Assembly: GCA_024640385.1 (NCBI GenBank)
Contig: JAHEFC010000051.1
Location: 1-14,392, forward strand
Length of the DNA stretch: 14,392 bases
Direction: 5' to 3'
Source of the DNA: Sphingobacteriales bacterium
GTDB lineage: Bacteria; Bacteroidota; Bacteroidia; Chitinophagales; Chitinophagaceae
Part shown: in pieces, positions 6,498-13,856 of the stretch
Layout: every line of letters starts with the position of its first letter
Numbering within the stretch: position 1 is the first letter of the stretch
Position numbers and translations under genes: made by a program
Notes under the pieces: model-generated
What the model saw: the letters and a program-made list of their open reading frames with translations, nothing else
Database searches by the model: none
What the model was told of the DNA's origin: nothing

Positions 6498-7628
6498 ATG
6501 GATAAGATATTATTGGGATCAGCTATAGCCTTCATCATCACGTTTGCTGCTATTCCTATCATCATCCAGGTAGCTAACACCAAGAAACTTTTTGACCATC
6601 CGGATGAAAGGAAGATCCATATTCTTCCCATTCCGTCTTTGGGTGGACTCGGGATTTTTGCCGGTTTTGTTCTTGCCAGTCTGTTCACCATCAGTTTTTC
6701 CAACACCCCGGACTTTCAATATTTTTTTGCAGCCGCTTTAGTGATTTTTTTCCTGGGGTTGAAGGATGACATCCTTGTCATATCTCCTATGAAGAAATTC
6801 ATCGGGCAGGTGATCGCAGCCTTCCTGATCATTTACAAAGGCGGCCTGGTCATCAGCAGTATGCATGGATTTCTGGGCGTGAATGAACTACCTGAATTTT
6901 TCTCTCTTGCATTTACCTATCTGACCATCATTGTTATCATTAATTCATTTAACCTGATCGATGGAGTGGATGGACTTGCGGGCAGCCTTGGGTTAATGAC
7001 ATCTCTTGTATTCGGTATTTATTTTTATATTATTGGTGAAGTGGAGTATGCAACGCTTGCCTTCTGCCTTGCCGGAAGCCTGATCGCATTCCTCATCTTC
7101 AATCATTCCCCGGCAAAGATCTTCATGGGAGATACCGGATCATTGCTGATCGGGATGGTCAATGCCATACTGGTGATCAGATTTATTAATGTGGCCGATA
7201 GTCCGGCTTCAACAGTGCCTATTTCGGCTTCACCGGCCATTGGATTTGCGATCCTTATGGTGCCACTGTTTGATACGCTTCGTGTATTCTCATTGAGAAT
7301 ACTCAGCAGGCGTTCACCGTTTTCGCCCGATAGAAATCATATCCACCATCTTCTGATGGATCATGATCTTTCCCATTCACAGATAACATATACCTGTGTA
7401 GGTGTCAATATATTCTTTATCGGCCTGGCATACCTCTGCCGTGACATGAATTGTACTTACCTGATCGCTATGCTGGTTTCACTGATCCTTTTGTTCACAG
7501 GTGTTCTTTTCTATACCCGCAAGCGCAAACAAGACCTGGACCAGCTCCCACTGGAAGAAACCAGCCAGCTGACTTCCAAGATCCTCCAGCTCAAGAAAAA
7601 GACTTTTATTCATCCTGAACAAAACTAG
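6498..7628 (+). CDS. wecA: WecA/TagO-type undecaprenyl-phosphate glycosyl-1-phosphate transferase
   Basis: This enzyme family (MraY/WecA, glycosyltransferase family 4) moves a sugar-1-phosphate, usually GlcNAc-1-P, from UDP-sugar to undecaprenyl phosphate at the inner membrane, the first step of surface glycan synthesis. The 376-residue product is strongly hydrophobic, with about ten or eleven helices. It carries the family motifs in order: HPDERKIHILPIPSLGG (~35-51), LGLKDD (~87-92), NSFNLIDGVDGLAG (~150-163), AKIFMGDTGS (~207-216) and RNHIHHLLMD (~280-289), which together hold Mg2+, UDP-sugar and lipid phosphate. The HIHH motif favours WecA over MraY. The preceding TTG at 6495 is in frame, but the ATG at 6498 is preferred. 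No other glycan genes are nearby, so the final product cannot be named. Confidence 0.85.
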   Translation: MDKILLGSAIAFIITFAAIPIIIQVANTKKLFDHPDERKIHILPIPSLGGLGIFAGFVLASLFTISFSNTPDFQYFFAAALVIFFLGLKDDILVISPMKKFIGQVIAAFLIIYKGGLVISSMHGFLGVNELPEFFSLAFTYLTIIVIINSFNLIDGVDGLAGSLGLMTSLVFGIYFYIIGEVEYATLAFCLAGSLIAFLIFNHSPAKIFMGDTGSLLIGMVNAILVIRFINVADSPASTVPISASPAIGFAILMVPLFDTLRVFSLRILSRRSPFSPDRNHIHHLLMDHDLSHSQITYTCVGVNIFFIGLAYLCRDMNCTYLIAMLVSLILLFTGVLFYTRKRKQDLDQLPLEETSQLTSKILQLKKKTFIHPEQN

Positions 7629-7705
7629 ATCGGGCAGTTCATGTTATTATTCAGGAGGCTCAACTCAAAAAATCCGGTTTTTTAGACTGATTCAGGTGCT
7701 TTCTT

Positions 7706-7713
7706 TAGATTTG
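7706..7713 (+). promoter_or_regulatory. -7 element of the frr promoter
   Basis: TAGATTTG matches TAnnTTTG, 23 nt before the frr ATG. The -33 position holds TTAG (7682-7685), one mismatch from TTTG, with a 20-nt spacer. This suggests frr has its own promoter in the 108-nt gap after the WecA-like gene. Confidence 0.6.
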
Positions 7714-7736
7714 CACGCAATTATCAACGTATAGTT

Positions 7737-8300
7737 ATGTCAGACGAATTGAACAGTATCTCCGCCAATGCTTTGGATAGTATGGACAAAGCGATCAATC
7801 ACCTGGAAGCAGAACTGATAAAGATCCGTGCAGGCAGGGCCAATCCCAATATGTTCGACGGTCTTGTAGTGGATTATTATGGAAACCCTACACCTATCAA
7901 CCAGGTGGGAAATATTTCTGTGACAGATGCCAGAACCCTGGTGATACAGCCCTGGGAGAAAAATATGCTCCAGCCAATAGAGAGATCGATTATTGCAGCT
8001 AACCTGGGTGTGACGCCACAGAACGATGGAACCATCATCAGGATCTTCCTCCCTCCGCTGACTGAAGAAAGAAGAAAGGAGATTGTGAAACGGGTACACC
8101 AGGAAGGGGAACATTCTAAAGTGGCCATTCGTAATATCCGCCGGGATGCAATTGAACATATCAAAAGACTTAAAAAAGACGGTCTGAGTGAAGACCTGGC
8201 TAAAGATTCTGAAGACGAGGTACAGGAAATGACGGACAAGTATATATCCATTGTAGATAAACATCTTGCCCAGAAGGAAAAAGAAGTGATGTCGGTCTAG
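7737..8300 (+). CDS. frr: Ribosome recycling factor
   Basis: RRF acts with EF-G to split the post-termination ribosome into subunits. The 187-residue product has the family length and landmarks: the N-terminal helix of the three-helix bundle with LIKIRAGRANPNMFDGLVVDYYG, the domain II strands around TPINQVGNISVTDARTLVIQPW, the hinge and IIRIFLPPLTEERRKEIVKRV, then RNIRRDAIEHIKRLKKDGLSED. The ATG at 7737 gives the standard N-terminus. Many genomes place pyrH just upstream of frr; here the neighbour is the WecA-like gene. The stop lies 4 bp from the stop of the convergent EamA gene, with no real terminator between. Confidence 0.96.
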   Translation: MSDELNSISANALDSMDKAINHLEAELIKIRAGRANPNMFDGLVVDYYGNPTPINQVGNISVTDARTLVIQPWEKNMLQPIERSIIAANLGVTPQNDGTIIRIFLPPLTEERRKEIVKRVHQEGEHSKVAIRNIRRDAIEHIKRLKKDGLSEDLAKDSEDEVQEMTDKYISIVDKHLAQKEKEVMSV

Positions 8301-8304
8301 CCGA

Positions 8305-9186
8305 TTATCGGTTGCGGTTGGCCAGGTAAACACCTGCAAGGATGATTGCCAGGCAGGCGATCTGAACGATGGTGATCGTTTCTCCGGCCAGAAATCCCCA
8401 GAACAGGGCCACAAAAGGAATTCCATAGGTGACCATGGAAGCGAACAGAGGGCCTGCTCTTTTCATGAGCATGTAAAATAACACGGAAGCTACAGCTGTA
8501 CCGAAAATGCCTAAAACTGCCGAAGCGCCAGTGGAATACCAGAATCCATTAATGGCAGTTTGACTGGTGTAACCGGTATAGAATAAGATCAATCCTGAGG
8601 GTATGATCAGCAGGCCAAATGCTATGGATGCCAGGGTCAGGGAAGGTATATGTTTCAGGTGCAGGCTGACCATATTCACGTTAAGACCGTAACAGATAGT
8701 TGCAAAGATGATGTAAGTGGAATATCCCATATTGCTGAACTTGACATCCTTGCCGGCAGTCACCAGCATCACCAGTCCTGCAAAACCTACAAACACCCCC
8801 AGCCATTTATTGATAGGAAGTTTTGTTTGGAAAAATAGGGCGCCGATCAAAATGGTAAATAGCGGGGTCAATGCATTCAGGATACCAGCCACTCCGCTGT
8901 CCAGTTTTGTTTCAGCCAGGCAGAACAGATAGGCCGGGATAAAAGTCCCCAACAGTCCCGACAGGAAAATGCGTGGTAATTCTTTTCCAGGTATGGATCT
9001 GAGTTGCCTTAGGGTGACGGGCAGCAGTACCATTCCGGCTGAAAATATCCTGATAGAGGCAACCTGCCAGGCATTCAGGCTTTTCATCCCTTCTTTCATT
9101 AAAATAAATGAAGACCCCCAGATGATGGAAAGGATAATGAAGATGGTCCAGTGTAGAAGCGGACTGCTGCGGGAAGTGTTGTCCAT
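8305..9186 (-). CDS. EamA/DMT-superfamily transporter (RhaT/YdcZ-like permease)
   Basis: The 293-residue protein consists almost wholly of hydrophobic segments, about ten helices arranged as two homologous EamA halves (~12-140 and ~155-290). The first half starts with the typical IILSIIWGSSFILMKEG and contains LDSGVAGILNALTPLFTILIG. The second contains SAVLGIFGTAVASVLFYMLMKRAGPLFASMVTYGIPFVALFWG, split here across helices 7-9, a very characteristic EamA segment. Family members are inner-membrane metabolite exporters or importers (amino acids, sugars, nucleosides); the substrate cannot be read from the sequence. The ATG at 9186 gives a normal N-terminus. Its upstream region holds the heptamer array, and I see no strong promoter motif. 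Confidence 0.88.
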   Translation of the reverse strand: MDNTSRSSPLLHWTIFIILSIIWGSSFILMKEGMKSLNAWQVASIRIFSAGMVLLPVTLRQLRSIPGKELPRIFLSGLLGTFIPAYLFCLAETKLDSGVAGILNALTPLFTILIGALFFQTKLPINKWLGVFVGFAGLVMLVTAGKDVKFSNMGYSTYIIFATICYGLNVNMVSLHLKHIPSLTLASIAFGLLIIPSGLILFYTGYTSQTAINGFWYSTGASAVLGIFGTAVASVLFYMLMKRAGPLFASMVTYGIPFVALFWGFLAGETITIVQIACLAIILAGVYLANRNR

Positions 9187-9206
9187 AAAGCCTAAAGATA
9201 AGAATT

Positions 9207-9318
9207 CAGGTTGCAGACTACTATAGCAGGTTGCAGGTTGCAGGTTACAGGTTACAGGTTGCAGGTTGCAATAGCAGGTTCCAACCTGCCACCTGCCGCC
9301 TGCAACCTGCCACCTGCA
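9207..9318. repeat. Heptamer tandem array CAGGTTG that inverts to CAACCTG
   Basis: After one unit at 9207-9213 and a 13-nt gap, six consecutive 7-bp units run from 9227 to 9268 (CAGGTTG, CAGGTTG, CAGGTTA, CAGGTTA, CAGGTTG, CAGGTTG). A 6-nt break follows, then a centre CAGGTTCCAACCTG (9275-9288). The reverse-oriented units CCACCTG, CCGCCTG, CAACCTG, CCACCTG continue to 9316. The two halves are complementary, so one large hairpin or cruciform can form between the divergent eamA and mscL genes. No ORF uses it. There are no unique spacers, so it is not a CRISPR. Confidence 0.9.
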
Positions 9319-9364
9319 TTTAGGTGGTTATTTAGAATATGTAACACATATGGTCAGGTGAAAA

Positions 9365-9395
9365 TTGGCCAGGTTTGGATACAAGGCTAATTTTG
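9365..9395 (+). promoter_or_regulatory. Promoter for mscL
   Basis: TTG (9365-9367), a 20-nt spacer and TAATTTTG (9388-9395) match the Bacteroidota consensus. Transcription should begin near 9401, about 20 nt before the ATG at 9422. This shows that the in-frame TTG at 9365 is a promoter element, not a start codon. Confidence 0.75.
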
Positions 9396-9421
9396 GTACA
9401 TCAAATGCTAAAACTTCAATT

Positions 9422-9784
9422 ATGGGATTTATTAAGGAATTCAAAGAGTTTGCCATCAAGGGTAATGTAATGGATCTCGCTATTGGTGTGATCATTGGTG
9501 GAGCTTTCGGTAAAATTGTGACTGCCCTGGTGACCGATGTGATCACTCCCATTATTGCCTTGTTCACCGGCGATCCTGAAAAATTCAATGATGTAAAGCT
9601 CGGGCCCATCAAGATCGGTTTGTTCATGCAGGCTGTTCTCGATTTCATCATCATAGCTTTCGTTTTATTCCTGATCGTGAAAGCTATAAACAGGTTCAAG
9701 GCCAAAACTCCTGAAGCCGCGCCAGCGCCATCAGCTACAGAAGCATTGCTTACAGAGATCCGGGATGAATTGAAGAAAAAATAA
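9422..9784 (+). CDS. mscL: Large-conductance mechanosensitive channel MscL
   Basis: MscL is a homopentameric inner-membrane channel that opens at high membrane tension and releases solutes during hypo-osmotic shock. The 120-residue product starts MGFIKEFKEFAIKGNVMDLA, the amphipathic N-terminal helix and start of TM1, followed by the Gly-rich pore helix AIGVIIGGAFGKIVTALV. TM2 is FMQAVLDFIIIAFVLFLIVKAIN, and the C-terminal bundle helix is ATEALLTEIRDELKKK. The periplasmic loop is about nine residues shorter than in E. coli MscL (136 aa). The ATG at 9422 is chosen because the promoter lies just upstream. The DUF3078 gene follows after 11 nt, so the two are probably co-transcribed. Confidence 0.95.
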   Translation: MGFIKEFKEFAIKGNVMDLAIGVIIGGAFGKIVTALVTDVITPIIALFTGDPEKFNDVKLGPIKIGLFMQAVLDFIIIAFVLFLIVKAINRFKAKTPEAAPAPSATEALLTEIRDELKKK

Positions 9785-9795
9785 AATCACGCTAC

Positions 9796-10710
9796 ATGAA
9801 ATATGTTATTAGTGCGGCCATGCTGATGGTAGCAACCATTGGTATGGCACAGGACAAGACCATTACTGAACTAAAAAGTACTGCTGAAAAAACAATTGCG
9901 GACGATACTTCTCATAAACATGGTTGGAAAAAAGGTGCCAACCTCAGTCTGGGTATAGCCCAGGGTAATTCCAGCAACTGGGCAGCAGGTGCGGAACAAA
10001 GTTCAATGGCCATAAATGCCAATGTGAACCTTTTTGCTACCTATAAAACCGAGAAGACCCGGTGGATCAACAACCTCGATCTGTTTTATGCATTGCAGAG
10101 AACCACTTCACAGGGCACCAGGAAAACGGACGACCGGATAGATTATTATACCAAGTGGACACGCACCTTATCAAAAAAATGGGGTTTTGGCGTGGTGGGT
10201 AATTTCAGAACGCAGTTCAATGAAGGCTATGATTATGGAAAAACACCCTATGAGCTGACTTCTGCTTTCTTCGCTCCCGCATATATCACTGTTGCACCGG
10301 GTTTTGACTGGACCCCGGCAGATTATTTCAATGTGTTCCTTTCTCCGATCTCCGGCAGGTGGACTGTTGTGACAAAAGACAATTTGCAGGAACGCTATGG
10401 CCTTGATCCCGGTCAGTCAACCCGTTTTGAGGCTGGCGCCTACCTCTCCGCAATATTCAAGAAAGACATTATGAAAAACGTAAATCTGCGAAGTCGGCTT
10501 GATCTTTATTCAAATTATCTGAGCAATCCACAGAATGTGGATATTTTCTGGACAAACGTGCTCACGTTAAAAGTCAATAAATGGCTGGGTGTTACCTATA
10601 ATTTTGACCTGATCTACGATGATGATGTGCGTTTATTCGGTGAAAACAGCAATGCCCCCCGCACGCAGATAAAATCCCTGCTTTCTGTGGGACTAACTAC
10701 CAAATTATAA
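9796..10710 (+). CDS. DUF3078 family secreted/outer-membrane protein
   Basis: The 304-residue protein begins with a clear Sec signal peptide (MKYVISAAMLMVATIGMA, cleavage probably after Ala18). The mature part opens with HGWKKGANLSLGIAQGNSSNW, then alternates aromatic and polar residues in many short strands, ending IKSLLSVGLTTKL. This looks like a beta-barrel of the outer membrane and matches the DUF3078 family of Bacteroidota, whose function is not known. The GWKKG...SNWAAG start and the FSDIS-like inner pattern (NVFLSPISGRWTVV) support the family call. It lies 11 nt after mscL and is probably in the same transcript. A 9-bp stem-loop at 10739-10765 may end the message. Confidence in surface location is good; the function is unknown. 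Confidence 0.78.
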   Translation: MKYVISAAMLMVATIGMAQDKTITELKSTAEKTIADDTSHKHGWKKGANLSLGIAQGNSSNWAAGAEQSSMAINANVNLFATYKTEKTRWINNLDLFYALQRTTSQGTRKTDDRIDYYTKWTRTLSKKWGFGVVGNFRTQFNEGYDYGKTPYELTSAFFAPAYITVAPGFDWTPADYFNVFLSPISGRWTVVTKDNLQERYGLDPGQSTRFEAGAYLSAIFKKDIMKNVNLRSRLDLYSNYLSNPQNVDIFWTNVLTLKVNKWLGVTYNFDLIYDDDVRLFGENSNAPRTQIKSLLSVGLTTKL

Positions 10711-10722
10711 TCATACAAGTAG

Positions 10723-10730
10723 TACATTTG
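10723..10730 (+). promoter_or_regulatory. Putative -7 element for scpA
   Basis: TACATTTG fits TAnnTTTG, but I see no TTG at the -33 spacing. If used, transcription would start near 10737, directly before the stem-loop at 10739-10765, giving a leader of about 41 nt that is mostly hairpin. Confidence 0.4.
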
Positions 10731-10738
10731 AACTGGTT

Positions 10739-10765
10739 GAAGGTGATTGATTAAAGATCACCTTC
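10739..10765 (+). terminator. Stem-loop between DUF3078 gene and scpA
   Basis: GAAGGTGAT (10739-10747) pairs exactly with ATCACCTTC (10757-10765) across a 9-nt loop and is followed by TTTGCTT. It most simply terminates the mscL-DUF3078 transcript. Because it ends 12 nt before the scpA ATG, it could instead, or also, be a leader structure of scpA mRNA. Confidence 0.6.
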
Positions 10766-10777
10766 TTTGCTTATAGT

Positions 10778-11545
10778 ATGAACACTCCATCTTACAATAT
10801 CAAGTTACCCCAGTTTGAAGGGCCCTTTGATCTGCTATTATTTTTCATTGAAAGGGACGAGCTGGATATCTATAATATACCTATCACAAGGCTCATTGAA
10901 GACTTCATGACGTTCATCCATTCCCAGGGTGAACTGAATATTGAACTCAGCAGTGAATTCATTCTGTTTGTTTCCACGCTGATGCGTATCAAGGCAAAAA
11001 TGCTGCTGCCGCGCAAGGAAGTGGATGAGCAGGGTAATGAGATCGATCCCAGGCAGGAGCTGATCGACAAGATCCTGGAATACAAGAAATTCAAGGAAGC
11101 ATCGGTTAAACTTGCCGAGCTCGAAGCAACCCGGATGCTGATGGTGAAAAGGGGCAACCTGCACAGGGAACTGAGCACGCTCGGGGAAGAGGCATCAGAA
11201 GGAACCGAGATCCAGACCATCACGTTATACAAACTGATGAAGGTGTTTGAACGGGTGATGACGAAGATGTATGAGCGCAACAACAAACCCCAGCACGTGG
11301 TATATCGTTACAACTATACCATGGAGGAGAGCCGCGAATACATGATGGAAACATCAAAGCGTGAAAAAACTATGGCGTTTGAAAAGATCTTTGATGTTTG
11401 TCACGACAGGATTCATGCAATATTTCTTTTTCTTACCGTGCTCGAACTGGCTCAACAGCAGTACCTGAAAATACTCACAGGAGAAGGCCTCAACAACTTT
11501 ATCATCGAGTATAATGAAGAGCAAGATACTCATCCCGCATCCTGA
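10778..11545 (+). CDS. scpA: Segregation and condensation protein A (ScpA kleisin)
   Basis: ScpA is the kleisin that bridges the SMC heads and, with ScpB, forms the bacterial condensin acting on the nucleoid. The 255-residue product has the hallmark N-terminus YNIKLPQFEGPFDLLLFFI, then ERDELDIYNIPITRLIEDF and SSEFILFVSTLMRIKAKMLLPRKE, the helical SMC-neck-binding region. A long charged middle follows. The C-terminal winged-helix ends in RIHAIFLFLTVLELAQQQYLKIL, the classical SMC-cap-binding end. Length is normal. The ATG at 10778 gives the standard start. Its last 32 nt overlap the start of the 780-codon gene downstream, implying co-transcription and probable translational coupling. No scpB follows, unlike the common scpA-scpB order. 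Confidence 0.95.
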   Translation: MNTPSYNIKLPQFEGPFDLLLFFIERDELDIYNIPITRLIEDFMTFIHSQGELNIELSSEFILFVSTLMRIKAKMLLPRKEVDEQGNEIDPRQELIDKILEYKKFKEASVKLAELEATRMLMVKRGNLHRELSTLGEEASEGTEIQTITLYKLMKVFERVMTKMYERNNKPQHVVYRYNYTMEESREYMMETSKREKTMAFEKIFDVCHDRIHAIFLFLTVLELAQQQYLKILTGEGLNNFIIEYNEEQDTHPAS

Positions 11546-13856
11546 ATATCATGAAGTAGACCAAAAGATCAATGCTGCATTTTCATTCAGGCCATTCGTT
11601 GACTTTCTTAAAAAAAGGGTGCTCAGCGTACATGGCAGATCACCTGACCTTTACCGTTATGTTATCGCCAGCCTGGAATCCTCTCCTGCGCTGCTGAAGC
11701 CGGTTGAAGACCTTTCTGCGCTGGAAGAGCACAATGACCTCATACAACTTACGGTATCATCATTGTTCGCGATCACCAATACCGTTGACCACCTGTATTT
11801 CCATATCAGTGTTCCTTATCGTTTTGAGATCATCTACCAGTCTCACAGCAGCAATGTTTTCTTTTATTCAGACGATGGCCATTACCTGAGGTTTCACAAA
11901 GGGATAGATCAGCGTGAGATCAGTTTCAAACAGGAGTTCATGGCCTACCGGATGATCCTGAAAAAATGTTATGGTTTCAGCATTTCGGGAATTGATGAAA
12001 CATTGTTCCCCGGGGGCAGGGATGAAGGTAATACGCAACTCTACAGGCTTTATATCGATGAGAATTTCATTGACGTATTGCCGCCCGAACAACTTCCTCC
12101 ATTTCCGGCCGGGGCGATCTCTGAAGCAGATCACAGGATCGTGGACCTGGACGAACTGAGGCAGGTTCTGCCATTATCTCTGTTCAGGTTTGAAGGTTTC
12201 CTGGTCAGGCGCATTGAAGATATCTCGGTTGAGCAGGCCGTGACTGAAGTCAAGAATGCATTGATCGATATGCATACGGATGAGCTCTACGGATACGATA
12301 AACTCAGCAGGGCGCTGAAAGGTCTCCTGAGTTACCAGCATGCAGACGCTTCATTTACGCCGTTCATCAGGCTCAACAACAAGTATATACTTTCAGACCA
12401 CTATGCATCCAGGAGCCTGCTTTTCAGCCGGATCACAAAAGACGAAGACAGGGTTCAGCTTTACGACAAGCTTGGCGTGCTTTTCCGTGACGATCCCAAC
12501 GATATTGAAATAGAAGATACCCGATTCAGCGGGGGGCATTCCCTACTGGACCGCTGGTTGCATGTTATACCTTACCCGCATTATACCATTCGGCCTTTGT
12601 ATGATAAGTCCGCATTCCTGGGCATACTGGAGATCTCCCACGACGGAGGCGTGAGCAATCAGGTGCTGTTTCAGCGGATCGACCAGCTGATGCCCTACCT
12701 CCAGCTGGCCATCAGGAACAGCATCCGCCATTTTCACAGCAGGCTGGCTGAACTGATTAAAGAGCATTTTACGCCGATCCAGCCCTCTGTTGAATGGAAG
12801 TTTGCCGAGAGTGCGTGGAATTTCATGCGCAACCGGGAAAAGCACGGTGATGCAGAAATGGGTACGGTGAGCTTCGACAGCGTATACCCGGTATATGGAA
12901 TGATCGATATAAGGAATTCTTCGGGTGAGCGTTTACGTTGTGTGCAGCAGGATCTCCTGGATCAGCTCAACCTGATCTCGGAAACCATCAGTAATATGAA
13001 ACTGCATGTGGATGAAGTGGAGAGGGAACATCTTAACAATATCCTTTTCAGGAATGAAGTGATGCGAAGCAGGGTAGACGGGGTATTGCTGGCCGAAGAG
13101 GAGATGCGTGTAAGTGAATATCTTGAACATGAGATAAGATCCATGTTCAGGCATTTTGGCCGCGAAAGATCTGAAATAGACAGGCTGGCGAAGAACTACC
13201 TGCATTCGGTGGACAGGGAAAAAGGTTACCTGTACAGGAACAGGAGGGATTTTGATGAAAGCATAAACGCCATCAACAGCCTGGTCACCCGGCATCTTGT
13301 TGCAGAGGAAGCCAAGCTCCAGAGAATATTTCCGCATTATTTCGACAAGTATAAAACTGACGGCATTGAATATGACATTTATATCGGAGATGCTATTTCA
13401 AGAGACCGGCAGTTTGATCATATGTACCTTAGGAATCTGAGGCTATGGCAGATATCATGCATGGTTGATATTGCAAGAAAAACCGCTTCACTGTTGCCGG
13501 AACTGAAAATTCCGCTGCAGACCACCCAGCTCATCCTGGTGCATTCCAATCCCATCTGCATCACATTCCGAAACGACGAAAGGAGATTTGACGTTGAAGG
13601 CGGCAGCAATATCCGATACGAACTGATCAAGAAAAGGATAGACAAAGTAAGGATCCGGGCAACCGGTGAAAGGCTTACCCAGCCTGATAAGATCGCCATT
13701 GTTTACACGCAGGCCAAAGAAGCGGAAGAATATGAAGACTATATCCGCTTATTACAGAAGAAAAACATGCTGTCACCCGAAGTTGAGAAACTGGAGCTTG
13801 AAGAGGTGCAGGGACTAAGCGGACTTAAAGCTATCCGGGTCACTGTGCAGTTGTAG
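11514..13856 (+). CDS. Large cytosolic protein of unknown function (GAF-annotated type), coupled to scpA
   Basis: The 780-residue protein has no signal peptide and no membrane segment. I do not recognise a catalytic motif. Residues ~1-250 are a mixed alpha/beta region. Residues ~270-405 could be a sensor-like fold (FTPFIRLNNKYILSDHYASRS to GILEISHDGG). Residues ~456-470 carry PVYGMIDIRNSSGER, followed by helices that include coiled-coil-like stretches (~475-600). The C-terminal ~110 residues have DERRFDVEGGSNIRYELIKKR (686-706, split) and end in IRVTVQL. From memory, Chitinophagaceae proteins of this type are annotated as GAF-domain proteins; this is unverified. The ATG at 11514 lies inside scpA and no better start follows. 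The 3' end overlaps the convergent gene by 17 bp. Regulation is presumably with scpA. A role beside condensin is only suggested by position. Confidence 0.8.
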   Translation: MKSKILIPHPEYHEVDQKINAAFSFRPFVDFLKKRVLSVHGRSPDLYRYVIASLESSPALLKPVEDLSALEEHNDLIQLTVSSLFAITNTVDHLYFHISVPYRFEIIYQSHSSNVFFYSDDGHYLRFHKGIDQREISFKQEFMAYRMILKKCYGFSISGIDETLFPGGRDEGNTQLYRLYIDENFIDVLPPEQLPPFPAGAISEADHRIVDLDELRQVLPLSLFRFEGFLVRRIEDISVEQAVTEVKNALIDMHTDELYGYDKLSRALKGLLSYQHADASFTPFIRLNNKYILSDHYASRSLLFSRITKDEDRVQLYDKLGVLFRDDPNDIEIEDTRFSGGHSLLDRWLHVIPYPHYTIRPLYDKSAFLGILEISHDGGVSNQVLFQRIDQLMPYLQLAIRNSIRHFHSRLAELIKEHFTPIQPSVEWKFAESAWNFMRNREKHGDAEMGTVSFDSVYPVYGMIDIRNSSGERLRCVQQDLLDQLNLISETISNMKLHVDEVEREHLNNILFRNEVMRSRVDGVLLAEEEMRVSEYLEHEIRSMFRHFGRERSEIDRLAKNYLHSVDREKGYLYRNRRDFDESINAINSLVTRHLVAEEAKLQRIFPHYFDKYKTDGIEYDIYIGDAISRDRQFDHMYLRNLRLWQISCMVDIARKTASLLPELKIPLQTTQLILVHSNPICITFRNDERRFDVEGGSNIRYELIKKRIDKVRIRATGERLTQPDKIAIVYTQAKEAEEYEDYIRLLQKKNMLSPEVEKLELEEVQGLSGLKAIRVTVQL

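Noticed and set aside
7667..7683. A6-TCCGG-T6 structure after the WecA-like gene as a terminator
   Set aside because: The stem is only A-T pairs with no G-C core, so it is too weak to call.
8301..8311. CCGATTATCGG palindrome between frr and eamA stops
   Set aside because: Five-bp arms with a 1-nt centre cannot form a useful hairpin; likely chance.
7740..8426. Long minus-strand frames opposite frr
   Set aside because: They are shadows of a clear frr gene; the translations are Cys/His/Phe-rich and resemble no protein family.
9207..9318. CRISPR array
   Set aside because: Units are 7 bp in direct tandem without unique spacers, the second half is inverted, and no cas genes are present.
9365..9421. 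19-residue N-terminal extension of MscL from TTG
   Set aside because: The TTG is the -33 element of a clean promoter and the -7 lies inside the extension; MscL proteins begin at MGFIKEF-type sequence.
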